64,000 bases of DNA from Telluribacter sp035998675 (GCF_035998675.1 NZ_DASYHI010000007.1:1-64000), one strand, 5' to 3'; shown: positions 50,750-59,975, counted from the stretch's first letter. Notes: generated by a model not told the origin, from the sequence alone. Program-made: numbers and translations.

Positions 50750-52768
50750 ATGAAAAGATATAAAGTTCTTACGGCTCCTCAAAAGTCTGCCAGGAAGTTT
50801 ATTTTCCAGGTAATCCTGCTGATCTGCTTCTTTTTTGGGACCGGAATATTTAGCGTTGTGCTAGCGGATAGGGATCAGGGAAAAACTGACAACAAGGCCG
50901 AGATTTCGAAACTCCTGTCCCGGCTGAACCTGGATGCGCCCGGACTGGAAAAAGTAAAGGCTTCTGCCCATGACCCTGCCCTGGTTGCCAAAGAACTGCT
51001 GACCTACTACCGGAACCGTACCTCGGTAAAGCATCCGGTCGACCGGTCAGCCCGGACTGCCATGAGGGGCAAAAGCGCCAGCGAAAAAGATATCCAAATC
51101 GCTAACGATGCCCTGAAACATATATTCGTTGGGCAGCCCGCCTACCCGTCCCACTTTGTGGGCGACGATATTAATTGGGCTACCAATCCCTATCCCGACA
51201 AGGAGTGGATCTGGCAACTGAACCGCATGAGTTTTTGGGATGCACTGGGTAAAGCCTACTGGCATACCGGCGACGAAAAGTACGCTCAGGAGTGGTCTGC
51301 TCAGCTCCTGGATTGGACCCGTAAAAATCCCCGCGACGAGCAGCATGCCTACGCCTGGCGTTCCATTGAAGCGGGTATCCGCGGCTACCGCTGGACGGGC
51401 CTCTTTCAATATTTTTTAGAATCGCCCCATTTCACACCCGAGGTACTGGTGGCTTTTCTCAATAGCTGCCACGACCATAGTACCTACCTGATGACCAAGT
51501 ACAGCAAGGGGAGTAACTGGGGGCTGATGGAAGCCGAGGGAATGGCCTTTATTGCCATGACTTTTCCGGAGTTTCGGGATTCAAAAAAATGGAGCGAAGA
51601 GGCCATCCGGCGGCTGAATAAAGAGATCACCAACCAGGTATACCCCGACGGGCACCAGCGGGAGCTGGCCTTTGGCTACCACATGGGCTGTATTGGCTGG
51701 TTTATGCGAACCTACGAACTAGCCCGGCTCAACGGACAGCCGGAGGCATTTCCCCCTTCGTATATTAAAATAATAAAAAAAATGTGCGAGGTACCCATGA
51801 AGCTCGCTTTTCCAGATGGAAGCACCCCTCAGTTCGGTGATGCCTGGTCGGGTGCTCCTGGGCAGTACTATAAACAACTCCGGGAGTGGGCAAAGCTTTT
51901 TAACCGACCTGATTTTCTTTATGTTGCTACCGAAGGGCGGGAAGGTACCCGACCCGACTCTACTGCCTATGTTTACCCATATAGTGGTCTCTATTCCTTG
52001 CGTAGTAGTTGGAATTCCGACGCTATCTGCCTGGTACTTAAATGTGGCCCCGACGGTGGTGGCCACAGCCAGCCCGACAACGGTACCTTTGAGTTGTACG
52101 CCGGTGGCCGCCACCTGATGCCCGACGCTGGCAGCTACATTTACAGCGGTGATCCCGAAGGACGCCGGTGGTTCCGCCAGACTAAAGTACACCAGACCCT
52201 AACGCTGAACGGAGCTAACTCCGCCTACTCTCCCCAACTACTACTCTGGAACCCCGGGAAAGATACGGACGTACTGGTGGTGGAAAATAAGAGCTACCCG
52301 GACTTGGTCCACCGGCGGGCGGTCCTGTTTGTGGACAAAAAGTACTTTGTAATCATTGATGAAGCCATCGGGACAGGTACGGGCGACGTAGATCTGCATT
52401 TCCAGTTGGCTCCGGGCGCTGCTGTTTTTGACAATAGTAAGTACTCGGTGCGTAGTGATTTCAAAGAAGGCTGGAACGTCCTGGTGCAAATGGCCGCGCA
52501 GCCGGGCCTGAAGCTAGAAGAGGAGCAGGGACAGGTTTCCTTTGTTTATACCAAAAAAGAACCAAGACCCGCTTTCAGGTACCGGTCTGCAAAAAGCCAG
52601 AGCAGTCCAGGCCTGCGCTTTGTTACCGTAGTCGTTCCCTACCAGGGTACCCTTCCGAACGTAAGTGCCCGAGTCATCGGGGAGCCTTCCGTAGGTACCT
52701 CAGGCGTGGAACTGGAAGTGGTGGAGAATGGCGTAGTGAAGCGGCTTAATTACCGTTTTCGTGAATGA
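50750..52768 (+). CDS. Heparinase II/III-type lyase (PL12-like)
   Basis: 672 residues from ATG 50750 (a TTG at 50705 precedes it). The N-terminal membrane/signal segment is long (about 18-38). It has the toroid start of PL12 heparan-sulfate lyases (INWATNPYPDKEWIWQLNR, FWDALGKAYWHTGDEKYAQEW, AWRSIEAGIR) and the family end domain (GGGHSQPDNGTFELYAGGRHLMPDAG at 446-471; VHQTLTLNG). Catalytic residues of the heparinase III fold are expected in SKGSNWGLMEAEG and DNGTF. It cleaves uronic acid-containing glycosaminoglycans. The final codons are duplicated at 56951. Confidence 0.88.
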   Translation: MKRYKVLTAPQKSARKFIFQVILLICFFFGTGIFSVVLADRDQGKTDNKAEISKLLSRLNLDAPGLEKVKASAHDPALVAKELLTYYRNRTSVKHPVDRSARTAMRGKSASEKDIQIANDALKHIFVGQPAYPSHFVGDDINWATNPYPDKEWIWQLNRMSFWDALGKAYWHTGDEKYAQEWSAQLLDWTRKNPRDEQHAYAWRSIEAGIRGYRWTGLFQYFLESPHFTPEVLVAFLNSCHDHSTYLMTKYSKGSNWGLMEAEGMAFIAMTFPEFRDSKKWSEEAIRRLNKEITNQVYPDGHQRELAFGYHMGCIGWFMRTYELARLNGQPEAFPPSYIKIIKKMCEVPMKLAFPDGSTPQFGDAWSGAPGQYYKQLREWAKLFNRPDFLYVATEGREGTRPDSTAYVYPYSGLYSLRSSWNSDAICLVLKCGPDGGGHSQPDNGTFELYAGGRHLMPDAGSYIYSGDPEGRRWFRQTKVHQTLTLNGANSAYSPQLLLWNPGKDTDVLVVENKSYPDLVHRRAVLFVDKKYFVIIDEAIGTGTGDVDLHFQLAPGAAVFDNSKYSVRSDFKEGWNVLVQMAAQPGLKLEEEQGQVSFVYTKKEPRPAFRYRSAKSQSSPGLRFVTVVVPYQGTLPNVSARVIGEPSVGTSGVELEVVENGVVKRLNYRFRE

Positions 52769-52996
52769 GGATAATGGGAGGCCAGGTACTTTGAAAATCC
52801 TGGTAGGAATAGCTTTTCAGCGGCTTACCTTATTGTTTTTACTTAAAAATAGCAGTTGAATAATGGGAAAACTACCGTTGGATAAATTTAGCCAGGTATT
52901 GTAGGTTGAATGCTTGGTTTGCTGTATGTTTAGCTAACTAATCACTCTCTCTATCTATTCATGCGTTTACTTCTGCTAAGTCTGGGGCTATGCCTC
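52721..52996 (+). repeat. Direct repeat copy 1: end of lyase gene, intergenic region, signal-peptide start
   Basis: This stretch covers the last 16 codons of the lyase gene, the whole 192-bp intergenic region and the first 12 codons of the first DUF3857 gene. It is nearly identical to 56951-57249. Presumably it carries the promoter of the downstream gene (TATGTTTA at 52926 is near the consensus). Confidence 0.92.
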
Positions 52997-54928
52997 AATT
53001 TCCTGGCAACCTATGCCCAGGACTCCCAGGTCAAATTTGGTAAAATCAACCTGGAAGACCTTCAGATGAAGAGCTATCCGAAAGACTCTTCCGCCGACGC
53101 CGTAGCACTTTATGATTACGGCGAAACCGATTTTCACATCTTGGGTAACGATATTTATATCCGGCTCAAGTACCACGGACGCATTAAAATCCTGAAAAAA
53201 TCGGCTTATGACAACGCTACCGTCAGTCTTAAGTACTTCCGCGATAGCAAAAATAATTCCGAGTTGATTTCCGGCATCAAAGGCTATACCTATAACCTGG
53301 AAAACGGCCAGATAAAACAGGAAAGCCTTACCAAAGACATGATTTTTAACGAGAAGTCATCGGAAGGGTTTTCCTACCAGAAATTCACGCTGCCTAATGT
53401 AAAGGAGGGGTCGGTGATAGAATATACCTACGAAATAAAAACCCCTTTGTCCATTAATCAAAATCCCAAGACCTGGACTTTTCAGGGGGAACACCCGGTG
53501 GTGTGGAGCGAATACCGGATTACCATTCCCAATACGCTTTACTACCGCATGATTTTGTCGGGGTACCTGGGCCTGCATGTCAATGAAAACAAGCCCGTGG
53601 ATATTAATCTAGAAAATCTGGGCAATACGGGCGTTGCTTACCGCTTTGTCGTCAGGGATGCTCCTGCTTTCCGCAACGAACCCTACATTACCACCTATTC
53701 TGATTATATCTCCAGGGTTAATTTTGAGCTTACTCAGGTCAATATCCCGGGTACCTATATCAAGAATTACTCCATGAGCTGGGATGACTTGAACAAAACC
53801 CTACTGGGTAGTGATTACCTGGGAAAACAGCTGGAGAAAACTAATTTCCTCAAGGACGTGGCCGCTGGCATCAAGGCCGGGTCGGCCGATACGACCGCCC
53901 AGCTGGAGGCTGCCATGAAGTACATTCAGCAACAGGTCAGGTGGAATGGAGAAACCAGCCTGTATTCCAAAAACATTAAAAAAATTCTGGAACAAAGGGA
54001 AGGCGACTCCGGTGATATTAACCTGCTGCTGGTCGCGCTGTTGCGCGAAATGGGCTACGATGCCCATCCCCTCATCCTGAGTACCCGCCAGCACGGCCGG
54101 GTCAATAGAAACTTCGCTATGCTGAAGCAGTTCAACGCCCTGGTTGCGCACCTGAAAATAAAGCAGAAAGATGTATTGCTGGATGCTACCGATGAGTTTC
54201 TGAAGGTAGGTATGCTACCTATTTATTGTCTCAACCAGACGGGCTGGCTGGTACACCCCAAAGCGCCTCGCTTTGTGGATATATGGCCTATCGAAATGGA
54301 CCGGGAGCTGGAAAAAGCCGAATTGGTTATTGGGGAAGATGGGGAGCTGACGGGAAAATTTACCAAGTCCTACGGAGGTTATAGTGGGTGGAGTGCCAAG
54401 AAAAAATTTAAGGAGGAAGGGCAGGAGAAGTTTGTAGATGGTATAAAAACCGGAAAGCCTACCTGGAATATTACAAAAGCCGAATTTAAAAACCAGGTGG
54501 AACTGAATGCCGGCATGGATGCTATCTATGAGCTGAGCATAAACGATTACGCGACCAAGGCCGGAGATATGATTTACCTGAAACCCATGTTGTCGGAAGG
54601 CCATACGGATAATTCGTTCAAAGCAGAAAGCCGGGCTTTTCCCGTTGATTTCGGCCACGCCATTGAAGAAGTGTTTGTGGGTACCTATCAGGTTCCGGCT
54701 GGTTTCAGGGTACTTGAGCAGCCCAAACCGGTGACGGTGAATCTGCCGGACAACAGCGGCCGCTTTTTGTACGCGGTAGTATCGGACGAAAAGCAGATAA
54801 CCGTTACCAGCCGTTTACACCTGCGTAAGGCGGTTTATCAGGCCGAAGAGTACGGGGCTCTCAAGAAGTTTTACGACCAGATTATTGCCAAGCATAATGA
54901 ACAGATAGTACTCAAAAAGAGCAATTAA
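52961..54928 (+). CDS. DUF3857 protein with degenerate transglutaminase-like domain
   Basis: 655 residues, signal peptide MRLLLLSLGLCLNFLATYAQ. An N-terminal DUF3857 domain (about 50-250) precedes a transglutaminase-like core at about 310-415 and a C-terminal beta-rich domain. The catalytic Cys is replaced (GDSGDINLL, S350) and the His position reads FNALVAH instead of FNH, so it is predicted to be inactive as an enzyme. The Asp segment LLDATDEF remains. It lies 23 bp before an apparently active paralogue and may act as its partner or as a binding protein. Periplasmic or surface. Confidence 0.85.
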   Translation: MRLLLLSLGLCLNFLATYAQDSQVKFGKINLEDLQMKSYPKDSSADAVALYDYGETDFHILGNDIYIRLKYHGRIKILKKSAYDNATVSLKYFRDSKNNSELISGIKGYTYNLENGQIKQESLTKDMIFNEKSSEGFSYQKFTLPNVKEGSVIEYTYEIKTPLSINQNPKTWTFQGEHPVVWSEYRITIPNTLYYRMILSGYLGLHVNENKPVDINLENLGNTGVAYRFVVRDAPAFRNEPYITTYSDYISRVNFELTQVNIPGTYIKNYSMSWDDLNKTLLGSDYLGKQLEKTNFLKDVAAGIKAGSADTTAQLEAAMKYIQQQVRWNGETSLYSKNIKKILEQREGDSGDINLLLVALLREMGYDAHPLILSTRQHGRVNRNFAMLKQFNALVAHLKIKQKDVLLDATDEFLKVGMLPIYCLNQTGWLVHPKAPRFVDIWPIEMDRELEKAELVIGEDGELTGKFTKSYGGYSGWSAKKKFKEEGQEKFVDGIKTGKPTWNITKAEFKNQVELNAGMDAIYELSINDYATKAGDMIYLKPMLSEGHTDNSFKAESRAFPVDFGHAIEEVFVGTYQVPAGFRVLEQPKPVTVNLPDNSGRFLYAVVSDEKQITVTSRLHLRKAVYQAEEYGALKKFYDQIIAKHNEQIVLKKSN

Positions 54929-54951
54929 GCCCCTTTTACTTCGATCAACTC

Positions 54952-56862
54952 ATGCGACTACATTGTATCAGAGGAATTGTATTGTCTATTGTGGCGGCTT
55001 CAACTATTCTGGCCCAGAACTATTCGGCTGGTTCCATTCCGGCGGCTTTGCTGATAGAGGCCCACGCGGTGGTCAGGTACCACGACACCGAGTTCCACGT
55101 CCGGGATGCCGGCGAGGCCGTGACCCGGATCAGGGGCGCTATTACTATTCTGGACAAGCAGGGAGAGGTTTTCTCGACTCTGGCCATTCCATACAGCAAA
55201 TTCATAAAGGTTACCGATATGGAAGCCCAGCTTTATGACGCGGCCGGCCAGCGCGTTAAACGACTTAAGCGGGCCGATATTGAAAGTTACAGTACCAATT
55301 CGGGTAACAATTCCATTGATGACAGCTATGTCAAAGCAGCGGTTCTGAAGCATCCCTATTATCCCTATACGGTGGCGTTTTCGTACGAATATACCACCCG
55401 AAACATGATGTTTTACCCTACCTGGAAGCCGTATCCGTATTCGTTGAATGGTACTTCCGTTGAGAAAAGCACCTTTATAGTATCAATGCCTGCGGGCTTG
55501 ACGCTACGCTATAAAGAGCAGAATATGCCAAACCCAGTGGCTGCCACCAGTGAAGGGGGGCGAAGCGTTTACCGCTGGGAAGTAGCCGGTCTCCGACCCT
55601 TTCAAACCGAGCCTTACGCCCCTAATGTTGAGCAGATACTACCCAAAGTCATTACGGGTCCTACGGAATTTGAGGTAGAGCAATACAAAGGCAGGCTTAC
55701 TACCTGGAAAGACGTAGGTACTTTTTACCGGGAGCTAAACAAGGACCGCCAGGCTCTGCCTCCGGCTTTGGTAAGTACCCTGAAGGAAATGACTAAAAAC
55801 CTAACTGCCCCCACCGACAAAGCCCAGAAAATTTATGAGTACCTCCAGTCCCACACCCGTTACGTCAGTATTCAGCTGGGCATAGGAGGGTGGCAGTCCA
55901 TGCGCGCCGACGAGGTAGCGGCTAAGGGCTACGGCGATTGCAAAGGCTTAACTACCTACATGGGGGCTATGTTACAGGCAGTAGGCGTCAAAACCTACCC
56001 GGCCCTGGTCCGGGCCGGTGAAGACGAGGACGATATACGCACCGATTTTCCCTCCTTCCAGTTCAACCACATTTTTTTGTGCCTCCCTTCCGAGCGCGAT
56101 ACCATCTGGCTGGAATGTACAAGTCAGAACAATCCCTTCGGGTACCTGGGTAGTTTCACCTCCGACCGCCACGTACTGCTGATAACCGAAGAAGGCGGCA
56201 AGCTGTTGAAAACGCCGGCCTATCAGCCCTTCGAAAATCTGCAACGCCGTCAGGCCCGGGTTGACCTGGCCGAGGACGGCGGAGCTACCGTGGCCATGAA
56301 AACCGTCTATTCTGGACTTCAGCACGATGAACGCGCCAGTGTACTGCACGCGTTGGGAGCCGAAGACCAGAAGAAATGGCTCCTGCAGTCGTTGAGTTTA
56401 CCGAGTGTGGAAATCAAAGATTTTAAACTAACAGAAGCCCAGAGCCGACTTCCTTCCGTGGAAGAAAACCTGCAACTGCTGGTCCGTAATGCCGGTACCC
56501 GCAGTGGTACCCGGCTTTTCCTGACGCCCAACCTGCTCAATCAGGTCAGGTCGGTACCCATTCCCAACGCGGCCCGGCGGCACGAATTCGAATTGTTGAA
56601 CCATTTCGCTGATGAGGATAGCCTTGAGTTTCAGCTTCCGACAAATTTTAAAGCGGAGTACCTGCCCGAACCAACCAGGATTGACTCCAAATTCGGTAGC
56701 TACGAATCGTCGGTACGGCTAGCAGGAAGTACCCTGACCTACAACCGTCGGATTGTTATGAAGAAGGGGCGGTACCCGGCCGATGACTATAATAATTGGG
56801 TGGAGTTTCGTAAAAAAGTAGCCAAAGCCGATAAAAACCAGGTAGTGCTGGTTAAGCAGTAA
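54952..56862 (+). CDS. DUF3857 transglutaminase-like protein, catalytic site intact
   Basis: 636 residues with a signal peptide (cut about residue 21, ILAQ). DUF3857 domain at about 40-220, then a transglutaminase-like core with C330 (KGYGDCKGL), H373 (SFQFNHIF) and E388 in WLECTSQN where aspartate is common. The C-terminal region is beta-rich. Such proteins may act as periplasmic peptidases or crosslinkers. Close spacing to the degenerate partner (23 bp) suggests co-translation and possibly a complex. Confidence 0.85.
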   Translation: MRLHCIRGIVLSIVAASTILAQNYSAGSIPAALLIEAHAVVRYHDTEFHVRDAGEAVTRIRGAITILDKQGEVFSTLAIPYSKFIKVTDMEAQLYDAAGQRVKRLKRADIESYSTNSGNNSIDDSYVKAAVLKHPYYPYTVAFSYEYTTRNMMFYPTWKPYPYSLNGTSVEKSTFIVSMPAGLTLRYKEQNMPNPVAATSEGGRSVYRWEVAGLRPFQTEPYAPNVEQILPKVITGPTEFEVEQYKGRLTTWKDVGTFYRELNKDRQALPPALVSTLKEMTKNLTAPTDKAQKIYEYLQSHTRYVSIQLGIGGWQSMRADEVAAKGYGDCKGLTTYMGAMLQAVGVKTYPALVRAGEDEDDIRTDFPSFQFNHIFLCLPSERDTIWLECTSQNNPFGYLGSFTSDRHVLLITEEGGKLLKTPAYQPFENLQRRQARVDLAEDGGATVAMKTVYSGLQHDERASVLHALGAEDQKKWLLQSLSLPSVEIKDFKLTEAQSRLPSVEENLQLLVRNAGTRSGTRLFLTPNLLNQVRSVPIPNAARRHEFELLNHFADEDSLEFQLPTNFKAEYLPEPTRIDSKFGSYESSVRLAGSTLTYNRRIVMKKGRYPADDYNNWVEFRKKVAKADKNQVVLVKQ

Positions 56863-56950
56863 AAGAGACATAGCCCTAAAGTGTATCTTTTGAAGAGGGA
56901 AAATGCGGGAAGGGATAGATTAGAATTAAAGCGAACTATGATTTTCTTTG

Positions 56951-57249
56951 GTGGAGGATGGGGTAGCGAAGCGGCTTAATTACCGTATTCCTGAATGAGG
57001 ATAATGGGAGGCCAGGTACTTTGAAAATCCTGGTAGGAATAGCTTTTCAGCGGCTTAACTTATTGTTTTTACTCAAAAATAACAGTTGAATATTGAGAAA
57101 AATGCAGACCGAACAGCTGTGATATGACCGTTGGATAAATTTAGCCAGGTATTGTAGGTTGAATGCTTGGTTTGCTGTATGTTTAGCTAACTAATCACTC
57201 TCTCTATCTATTCATGCGTTTACTTCTGCTTAGTCTGGGGCTATGCCTC
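56951..57249 (+). repeat. Direct repeat copy 2: duplicated promoter and signal-peptide cassette
   Basis: Copy of 52721-52996. It retains a 15-codon relic of the lyase C-terminus (VEDGVAKRLNYRIPE then stop) and the same leader and first 12 codons (MRLLLLSLGLCL), here fused to a different gene. It carries an extra block of about 26 bases (57095-57125 region) absent from copy 1. Most of the 351-bp gap 56863-57213 is this copy; the rest (56863-56950) has no recognised content. Confidence 0.92.
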
Positions 57250-57882
57250 CTTTCGTTTTTTGCCGGTGCCCAGGAGTTGCCACTTCCCCGGATTGCAATC
57301 GAACCCAATGACAGCCTTTCCCGTTCTTCCGAACCAGATCTGAAAAAAGATCCTGATCAGGCATTCTCTGGAATTTTGCCACCCATCACCATGCGGGTAG
57401 AGCTGGGGCTGGTGGCAGTTTCCATTATTGGCGGGATGGTGGGAGTTCCTGCTTATTTGTTCATGGGCTACCATTCCTACTCGATTGAAGGAAGGAAAAG
57501 CTTCAATCAAAAAGCGGTAGTACCTTATTTTCTGGCTACCCGCGATGCCCAGCTTCCGGAGCTGTACAGAAAGCACCAGCAAAACCGGATCATCTGGTAC
57601 ACGGCTACTACCGGGGGGGGGGTGTTGGCTTATGTTGGTTTCGTTCAATTACTTCTCTCCATTCTCGATCCGAGTATGACCAATGCTGCCGGCACAAATC
57701 TGTTATTGGGTAGTGGACTTTTAGTGGGAGGTCAGGTAGCTCGGGTTATTTCGTTCCGGCAACTTCGGAAGGCGGTTAATTTGTACAATTATCAGTACGC
57801 AACGCCGCAGAAACGGGTTAGCCTGCAACTGGGCTTGCCCAGCCAGTACCCGGCCGGTGGAGCAGTCTACCTAAGGTTTTAA
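57214..57882 (+). CDS. Secreted/membrane protein of unknown function with duplicated signal peptide
   Basis: 222 residues. The first 12 residues (MRLLLLSLGLCL) and the DNA upstream are copied from the DUF3857 gene at 52961. The mature part has a Pro/Ser-rich start, two or three hydrophobic helices (about 65-90, 128-150, 160-180) and ends in SQYPAGGAVYLRF, like a short outer-membrane tail. A ten-G run at 57613-57622 encodes the TTGGGV segment. No known family. A decayed relative of its last 30 residues lies at 58818-58921. Confidence 0.65.
   Translation: MRLLLLSLGLCLLSFFAGAQELPLPRIAIEPNDSLSRSSEPDLKKDPDQAFSGILPPITMRVELGLVAVSIIGGMVGVPAYLFMGYHSYSIEGRKSFNQKAVVPYFLATRDAQLPELYRKHQQNRIIWYTATTGGGVLAYVGFVQLLLSILDPSMTNAAGTNLLLGSGLLVGGQVARVISFRQLRKAVNLYNYQYATPQKRVSLQLGLPSQYPAGGAVYLRF
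57613..57622 (+). repeat. Ten-base poly-G tract inside a coding region
   Basis: Ten consecutive G after codons for TT in the gene at 57214-57882. Length changes by slippage would shift the frame after about residue 135 and remove the C-terminal 87 residues. Confidence 0.9.
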
Positions 57883-58052
57883 CTTGTCGGTTGCGGGAGG
57901 GAAGGCCTTTGCCGAAGGAGGAAACTGACAATGTCTAATAAATCACTGGGATTGACAATCGAGGGGGTGCTTCTACCAGAAATGAGGCAGGAAATGCTTT
58001 TCTTTGGGGATAAAATACTTTGATAGCATCGTTTCCTCTTCAATTTTTAGCT

Positions 58053-58631
58053 ATGCCCACACTTCCCCCTACGCAGCGGATCGCGGAGTGGACTCGCCTG
58101 TATCGCAAAATCCATAAATGGCTGGCGGTGCCGCTCTTTCTGTTTATGATCCTGGTGGGCGGGACCGGTTTGCTGCTTGGCTGGAAAAAACAGGTACAAC
58201 TACTGCCCAAAACCGCTAACGGCGTAACCAGTGAAAGCCAGCATTGGATTTCTCTGGATAGTATTCAACGGGTAGCGCAGCAGTACGCGCGGATAGAGCT
58301 GGGCCTTCCCGTTGAAATTGACCGTATTGACGTGAGGCCGCAGAAAGGAGTCGCCAAAATAGTCTTTGCCCGACATTTTACCGAACTTCAGCTTGATTGC
58401 GCTACGGGCGAAGTACTGAGTGTAAGTACCCGTACTTCCGATATCATCGAAAAAATACACGATGGATCTATCCTGGATTACTGGATTGGTCAGGATGGGG
58501 AACAGGTAAAACTCACCTATACGTCGCTGCTGGGTTTGGGCTTACTGCTGCTTTCTGTGAGTGGGTTCTGGCTGTGGTATAACCCCGTTCGGATCAGGAG
58601 GCAGAAAAGAGCGGTAGTACCGGGTGAATAA
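58053..58631 (+). CDS. PepSY-associated membrane protein
   Basis: 192 residues from ATG 58053 (a TTG at 58020 precedes it). N-terminal KIHKWLAVPLFLFMILVGGTGLLLGW is a membrane helix with a possible heme-ligand His (positions 22-47), a PepSY-like periplasmic domain (about 65-145) follows, and a second helix (about 155-178, LLGLGLLLLSVSGFWLWY) ends in a basic tail. This is the reduced PepSY_TM type, seen with iron reductases and siderophore systems. No such partner is adjacent. Function unknown. Confidence 0.75.
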   Translation: MPTLPPTQRIAEWTRLYRKIHKWLAVPLFLFMILVGGTGLLLGWKKQVQLLPKTANGVTSESQHWISLDSIQRVAQQYARIELGLPVEIDRIDVRPQKGVAKIVFARHFTELQLDCATGEVLSVSTRTSDIIEKIHDGSILDYWIGQDGEQVKLTYTSLLGLGLLLLSVSGFWLWYNPVRIRRQKRAVVPGE

Positions 58632-58817
58632 GCAAGGGGCTGGAATTGGTGCTTGGTAATCAAAAATATAGGACGCATAAGTACTCTCTATGAAATAAAA
58701 GCTATTCCTGCAGGTAATAAGCTTAAGCCTATTATTTATTACCCGCCCCGGAAGCCACAGCGCAGTTGTTCCCGTCGCGCGGGTAATTTTGTTTCGCCAA
58801 TTATGCAAGGCTGTAAA

Positions 58818-58921
58818 TCTATATAATAACTACGTATGCTTCCTCCCAAAACAATGTTAGCCTTCATCTGGGTGTACGTTCACAGTACCCGGCGGGTGGG
58901 GCAGTGTACCTAAGGTTTTGA
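58818..58921 (+). pseudogene. Decayed C-terminal relic of the 57214 gene family
   Basis: The frame ending in TGA 58919-58921 encodes NVSLHLGVRSQYPAGGAVYLRF, against RVSLQLGLPSQYPAGGAVYLRF at the end of the 57214 gene. Upstream the match fades (IYIITTYASSQ) and a stop occurs before 58818, with no start codon of the expected gene. It is therefore a fragment left by deletion or partial duplication. The remaining gap (58632-58817) holds nothing recognised. Confidence 0.8.
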
Positions 58922-58965
58922 ATGTTTAGGATGGCTCCTTCGTATAGTTGATACCACGTAAATCA

Positions 58966-59646
58966 CTACAGGAGTATGCCTGTCTCAAAGACGAGCAGGC
59001 TGTACTTATCGGTTTTGTATTTGCTTAAATCACCTTTGAGACTATTCAGCAAGCCATACTCATACCTGATGGTAAACAATAATTTCGAAAGTTTTAATGA
59101 AAGCTCGACCGGTACAACAGGTTGTAATCGCTTGTAGTGGTTATTGACTCCGATTACGCCCTGTACATGCCCTAACGATCTGTCCTGATAGGCCGGTAAA
59201 CGCGAAAGTGAGACAAGCAGTGCCTGCACACCAAGGCCGGTACCTACCGAAAACCTTTCGCTCAGGTTATGATGAGCAGTTCCAGTTAGCCCAATGCAGA
59301 AGTCTGATCCACCCCGATAGAATGGGCCGATGATGATGCCCTGCGGAGTCGTGACCGGTAAACTTTCGTCCCAGTAAGTATGCCGGGAGAGGTTGGCCTG
59401 TAGGCGCAAACTGTTAGTTTTTCCGAGAGGCTGAATCTTGGTAACCCCAGCCCCTATACCTCCAATCAAAAGTTTAGGCTCGGTAGAAGAGTCGTACCAT
59501 AAGATTGGATAAGTACCCCGGCCGGAACTCTGTGAAGGCAGGAATAGGTTACCATTGGCCGTAATGTACCAGCTAGCGTCACTTGTCTGACCTATTGCCT
59601 GGATACCCGGTACCAGCAAAAGAACCAGGTAGAAGAAAAACTTCAT
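58966..59646 (-). CDS. Secreted outer-membrane barrel-like protein (paralogue A)
   Basis: 226 residues with a signal peptide (MKFFFYLVLLLVPGIQAIGQ). The mature part has alternating strands (ASWYITANGNLFLPS; GGIGAGVTKIQPLG; LSERFSVGTGLGVQALLVSLSRLPAY; VVPVELSLKLSKLLFTIRYEYG), matching the paralogue at 61179-61865 along its whole length. Probably a small beta-barrel in the outer membrane. Its start overlaps the stop of the upstream lipoprotein (ATGA), so translation is coupled. Function unknown. Confidence 0.72.
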   Translation of the reverse strand: MKFFFYLVLLLVPGIQAIGQTSDASWYITANGNLFLPSQSSGRGTYPILWYDSSTEPKLLIGGIGAGVTKIQPLGKTNSLRLQANLSRHTYWDESLPVTTPQGIIIGPFYRGGSDFCIGLTGTAHHNLSERFSVGTGLGVQALLVSLSRLPAYQDRSLGHVQGVIGVNNHYKRLQPVVPVELSLKLSKLLFTIRYEYGLLNSLKGDLSKYKTDKYSLLVFETGILL

Positions 59647-59975
59647 ATTTTAATAAAATTTTGGTTAATGGAAGTTTTAGTGGAGCGTAGGATGGTCTGG
59701 TACTGCCCTTTGGGCTTATCGCCTAATGAAAGTCTGAAACCAGCGAAGGCTTGGGAAGAGGAAATGGTACTTTCAAAAAGAGTTTTACCAAATGTATCAA
59801 ATACGTGTAAAGTGAGTTCTTCACCATCCTGATTAGATACATTAATAAAAACTTCATCCTGGACCAGGTTTGGAAATACCCTCAGTTTTTTGTCGGGTTC
59901 GGTTGGGATACCAGGTTTGTCATTACAGCCCCAGAGCAGAGTAAAGAGGAGAAATAGTAGTATATTTTTTTTCAT
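59643..59975 (-). CDS. Small lipoprotein with T9SS-sorting-like fold
   Basis: 110 residues with a lipobox (FTLLWGC, Cys17). The mature part (LRVFPNLVQDEVFINVSNQDG; LHVFDTFGKTLFES; NQNFIKI) looks like the type A sorting domain fold but is nearly the whole protein, so it may be a stand-alone copy of that domain anchored by lipid. It overlaps the barrel-like gene by four bases. The combination may form a surface unit. Function unknown. Confidence 0.7.
   Translation of the reverse strand: MKKNILLFLLFTLLWGCNDKPGIPTEPDKKLRVFPNLVQDEVFINVSNQDGEELTLHVFDTFGKTLFESTISSSQAFAGFRLSLGDKPKGQYQTILRSTKTSINQNFIKI

Noticed and set aside
52961..56862. Both DUF3857 proteins as active enzymes
   Set aside because: The first lacks the catalytic Cys and His, so only the second is proposed as active.
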